From: Bacilli bacterium
GTDB lineage: Bacteria > Bacillota_I > Bacilli_A > RF39 > UBA660
Assembly: GCA_028699175.1 (NCBI GenBank)
Contig: JAQVVC010000006.1
Location: 1 to 15,914, forward strand
Direction of reading: 5' to 3'
DNA length: 15,914 bases
Made by a program: the position numbers and the translations under genes. The notes below the pieces were generated by a model. The model ran no database searches, was not told the origin of the DNA, and saw only the letters and a list, made by a program, of their open reading frames with translations. Positions 15,019 through 15,914 of the stretch are shown piece after piece. Position 1 is the stretch's first letter, and every line of letters starts with the position of its first letter.

Positions 15019-15044
15019 TTCAAAACTTTTTCCTTCTATAATAT

Positions 15045-15072
15045 ATTATAGCATATATTTTTATCTTTTTAA
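15045..15072 (-). promoter_or_regulatory. Extended -10 promoter of thymidylate kinase
   Basis: On the minus strand TGCTATAAT (15053-15045) is a perfect extended -10 element. TTAAAA (15072-15067) is a weak -35 at 16 bp spacing. Transcription would begin near 15038, almost at the GAAGGA ribosome-binding site. Confidence 0.6.
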
Positions 15073-15106
15073 TTATACATTATTAAATTTATTTTATTTA
15101 TAAATT

Positions 15107-15129
15107 AAAAAACTCAATCTTATATTGAG
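15107..15129 (-). terminator. Intrinsic terminator after tRNA-Val
   Basis: On the minus strand CTCAAT (15129-15124) pairs with ATTGAG (15118-15113) around a 5-nt loop, and six T follow (15112-15107). It is placed just after the CCA end of the tRNA. Confidence 0.8.
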
Positions 15130-15141
15130 CTTAATGTTTTT

Positions 15142-15218
15142 TGGTGGGAGATATTGGACTCGAACCAATGACCTTTTCGATGTCAACGAAACGATCTAAC
15201 CAGCTGATCTAATCACCC
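15142..15218 (-). tRNA. tRNA-Val (anticodon GAC)
   Basis: D-arm GATC...GATC, anticodon stem TTTCG/CGAAA with loop TTGACAT (anticodon GAC), T-arm ATTGG-TTCGAGT-CCAAT, discriminator A and encoded CCA (15144-15142). The acceptor GGGTGAT/ATCTCCC has a T-T mismatch at its fourth pair, which is unusual but compatible with function. A TATAAT at 15232-15227 could start a nearly leaderless transcript. Confidence 0.9.
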
Positions 15219-15232
15219 ATATTTATATTATA

Positions 15233-15262
15233 CAAAAAAATTAGGTTACTGGCTACCTAATT
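15233..15262 (-). terminator. Intrinsic terminator of the coat-gene operon
   Basis: On the minus strand AATTAGGT (15262-15255) pairs with ACCTAATT (15246-15239) around 8 nt, followed by a T-run down to about 15234. The first arm and loop are the last codons and stop of the coat gene. The tRNA-Val -10 box (15232-15227) starts right after the T-run. Confidence 0.8.
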
Positions 15263-15503
15263 CTTTGTTTAATTTATCATATTCTTTTGTTATTTTAGTT
15301 CCTTGAGCTTCTTCTAATGTATACCAACCATTATTATAACATAGGTTAAATACTTCTTTAGCTTCTTTAGATAATTTTTCAAAAATACTATAATAAGTTT
15401 TATAAATAGTATCACTTGATGCTTCATTTAACGCAGTAGCAGTATTAGAAGTGAGACATTTTTCTGTACTTAATACATCCATCATTATATATTTATCTTC
15501 CAT
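15246..15503 (-). CDS. CotF-like spore coat protein
   Basis: An 85-residue protein with the CotF-family features MEDKYIMMDVLSTEK at the N-terminus and NNGWYTLEEA near the C-terminus, between which lies a helical region. CotF-like proteins are small helical coat components deposited on the forespore surface. There is no signal peptide, as expected for a mother-cell protein. The start overlaps the stop of the upstream coat gene (TAATG), and GAGGAAGGTG lies just before it, inside that gene. The assignment is by remembered family pattern and is good for the family, less sure for the exact role. Confidence 0.75.
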   Translation of the reverse strand: MEDKYIMMDVLSTEKCLTSNTATALNEASSDTIYKTYYSIFEKLSKEAKEVFNLCYNNGWYTLEEAQGTKITKEYDKLNKELGSQ

Positions 15504-15712
15504 TATTTGTCACCTTCCTCTAGCAAATCTGTTAAATCAGCACATATTTGATAGTGCATATTACATAATTTATTAATCATTTTGCTACATTCTTCATCTT
15601 GAATCTCATTTAAAAACAATTCATACTTCTTTGCAGAAATCATATTCCAATTAAACATATCACCTATATATAATAAATCTTTAGTTGAAATCATATTTGG
15701 TACTTTTTCCAT
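15503..15712 (-). CDS. Small CotF-related spore coat protein
   Basis: A 69-residue protein containing STKDLLYIGDMFNWN and a helical end with MHYQIC, the pattern of the small helical partner commonly found next to CotF-like genes in spore-forming Firmicutes. ATG 15712 is chosen because GGAGG (15725-15721) lies 8 nt upstream; an in-frame ATG at 15727 would contain that site. It begins 4 nt after the stop of the upstream glycosylase-type gene and overlaps the next coat gene by 1 nt, so all three are probably one transcript. Confidence in the spore-coat family is moderate, based on recalled sequence pattern plus the adjacent CotF-like gene. Confidence 0.65.
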   Translation of the reverse strand: MEKVPNMISTKDLLYIGDMFNWNMISAKKYELFLNEIQDEECSKMINKLCNMHYQICADLTDLLEEGDK

Positions 15713-15716
15713 TTTT

Positions 15717-15914
15717 TTATCCTCCATTATTATAATGCCCTTTAATTGTTAAATTATTCAAAATAATATTATATATGTTAATTAATTTTTCTAAAGAATA
15801 AGAGGCATTTGCACTAGATGGGCAAGGTAAATAAATAGCATTAATACAAGCAGTATTTTTTATATATTTATTATATATTTTTAAGGCTGCTTTACCTGTT
15901 ACATATATGTTTTT
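15717..15914 (-). CDS. Uracil/deoxyinosine-DNA glycosylase family protein, C-terminal part only
   Basis: An open frame entering from the right edge gives the last 65 residues of a protein ending at TAA 15719-15717. It reads VTGKAALKIYNKYI, then IYLPCPSSANASYSLEKLI. VTGK-A plus LP-x-x-SSAN (or TSPAN) followed by SLE-LI is the C-terminal pattern of the uracil-DNA-glycosylase superfamily, closest to the deoxyinosine (hypoxanthine) glycosylase type, which removes deaminated bases from DNA. The catalytic N-terminal half is outside the window. It overlaps the ribosome-binding site of the first coat gene. Substrate is inferred only from the family pattern. Confidence 0.65.
   Translation of the reverse strand, partial: KNIYVTGKAALKIYNKYIKNTACINAIYLPCPSSANASYSLEKLINIYNIILNNLTIKGHYNNGG

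Noticed and set aside
1..15914. CRISPR array or insertion sequence
   Set aside because: No evenly spaced direct repeats with unique spacers and no transposase-like frame were seen; the left-end hairpins are inverted repeats differing in sequence from each other.

Overview
The window looks like a chromosomal segment of a very AT-rich, anaerobic, spore-forming Firmicute, most likely a gut member of Bacilli related to the Mollicutes/Erysipelotrichia. The grounds are strong A+T bias, consensus Shine-Dalgarno sites, use of TGA as a normal stop (for example at 3315-3317 and 8107-8109, so not the Mycoplasma code), an oxygen-sensitive class III ribonucleotide reductase, and two CotF-like spore coat genes. 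The lineage assignment is inference.

Layout. (1) Positions 1-490 hold no intact gene. The stretch is visibly richer in G+C than the rest, contains three strong hairpins, and carries an Asn-codon-rich segment (about 297-485) that reads like the variable C-terminal domain of a diversity-generating-retroelement (DGR) target protein, with no start codon and a stop just upstream. It is a candidate DGR template repeat or a relic of a target gene. (2) A single HD-domain gene lies at 619-1119. (3) A four-gene plus-strand operon (1362-7261) encodes an NrdD-like paralogue without radical chemistry, the activase NrdG, a class III ribonucleotide reductase NrdD fused to a glutaredoxin-like domain, and a TrxB-like flavoprotein with an altered NADPH-binding loop. 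Together they look like a self-contained anaerobic dNTP-making unit with its own electron delivery. (4) Between tRNA-Arg(CCT) and tRNA-Thr(GGT) lies a tightly packed lipid cluster, acyltransferase - AMP-dependent acyl ligase - acyltransferase, plus a small unknown gene; this resembles a split version of the Aas type of phospholipid acylation enzyme. (5) A pyrimidine 5'-nucleotidase-like HAD enzyme with a possibly structured leader is followed by a GNAT acetyltransferase. (6) A cell-wall block: a minus-strand LysM-LysM-CAP protein without signal peptide, divergent from a holin-like gene overlapping an M23 endopeptidase-LysM-PG_binding_1 gene, also without signal peptide. (7) On the minus strand come thymidylate kinase, tRNA-Val(GAC), two CotF-like spore coat genes and, running off the right edge, the C-terminal end of a uracil/deoxyinosine-DNA-glycosylase-type gene.

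The most notable points are the DGR-like segment, the unusual NrdD paralogue / NrdD-glutaredoxin / TrxB operon, and the holin-endolysin pair beside another signal-less wall-binding protein, which could be a prophage relic, a spore-related lysis module or a holin-dependent release system. All function calls come from reading motifs in the sequence; no database search was run.
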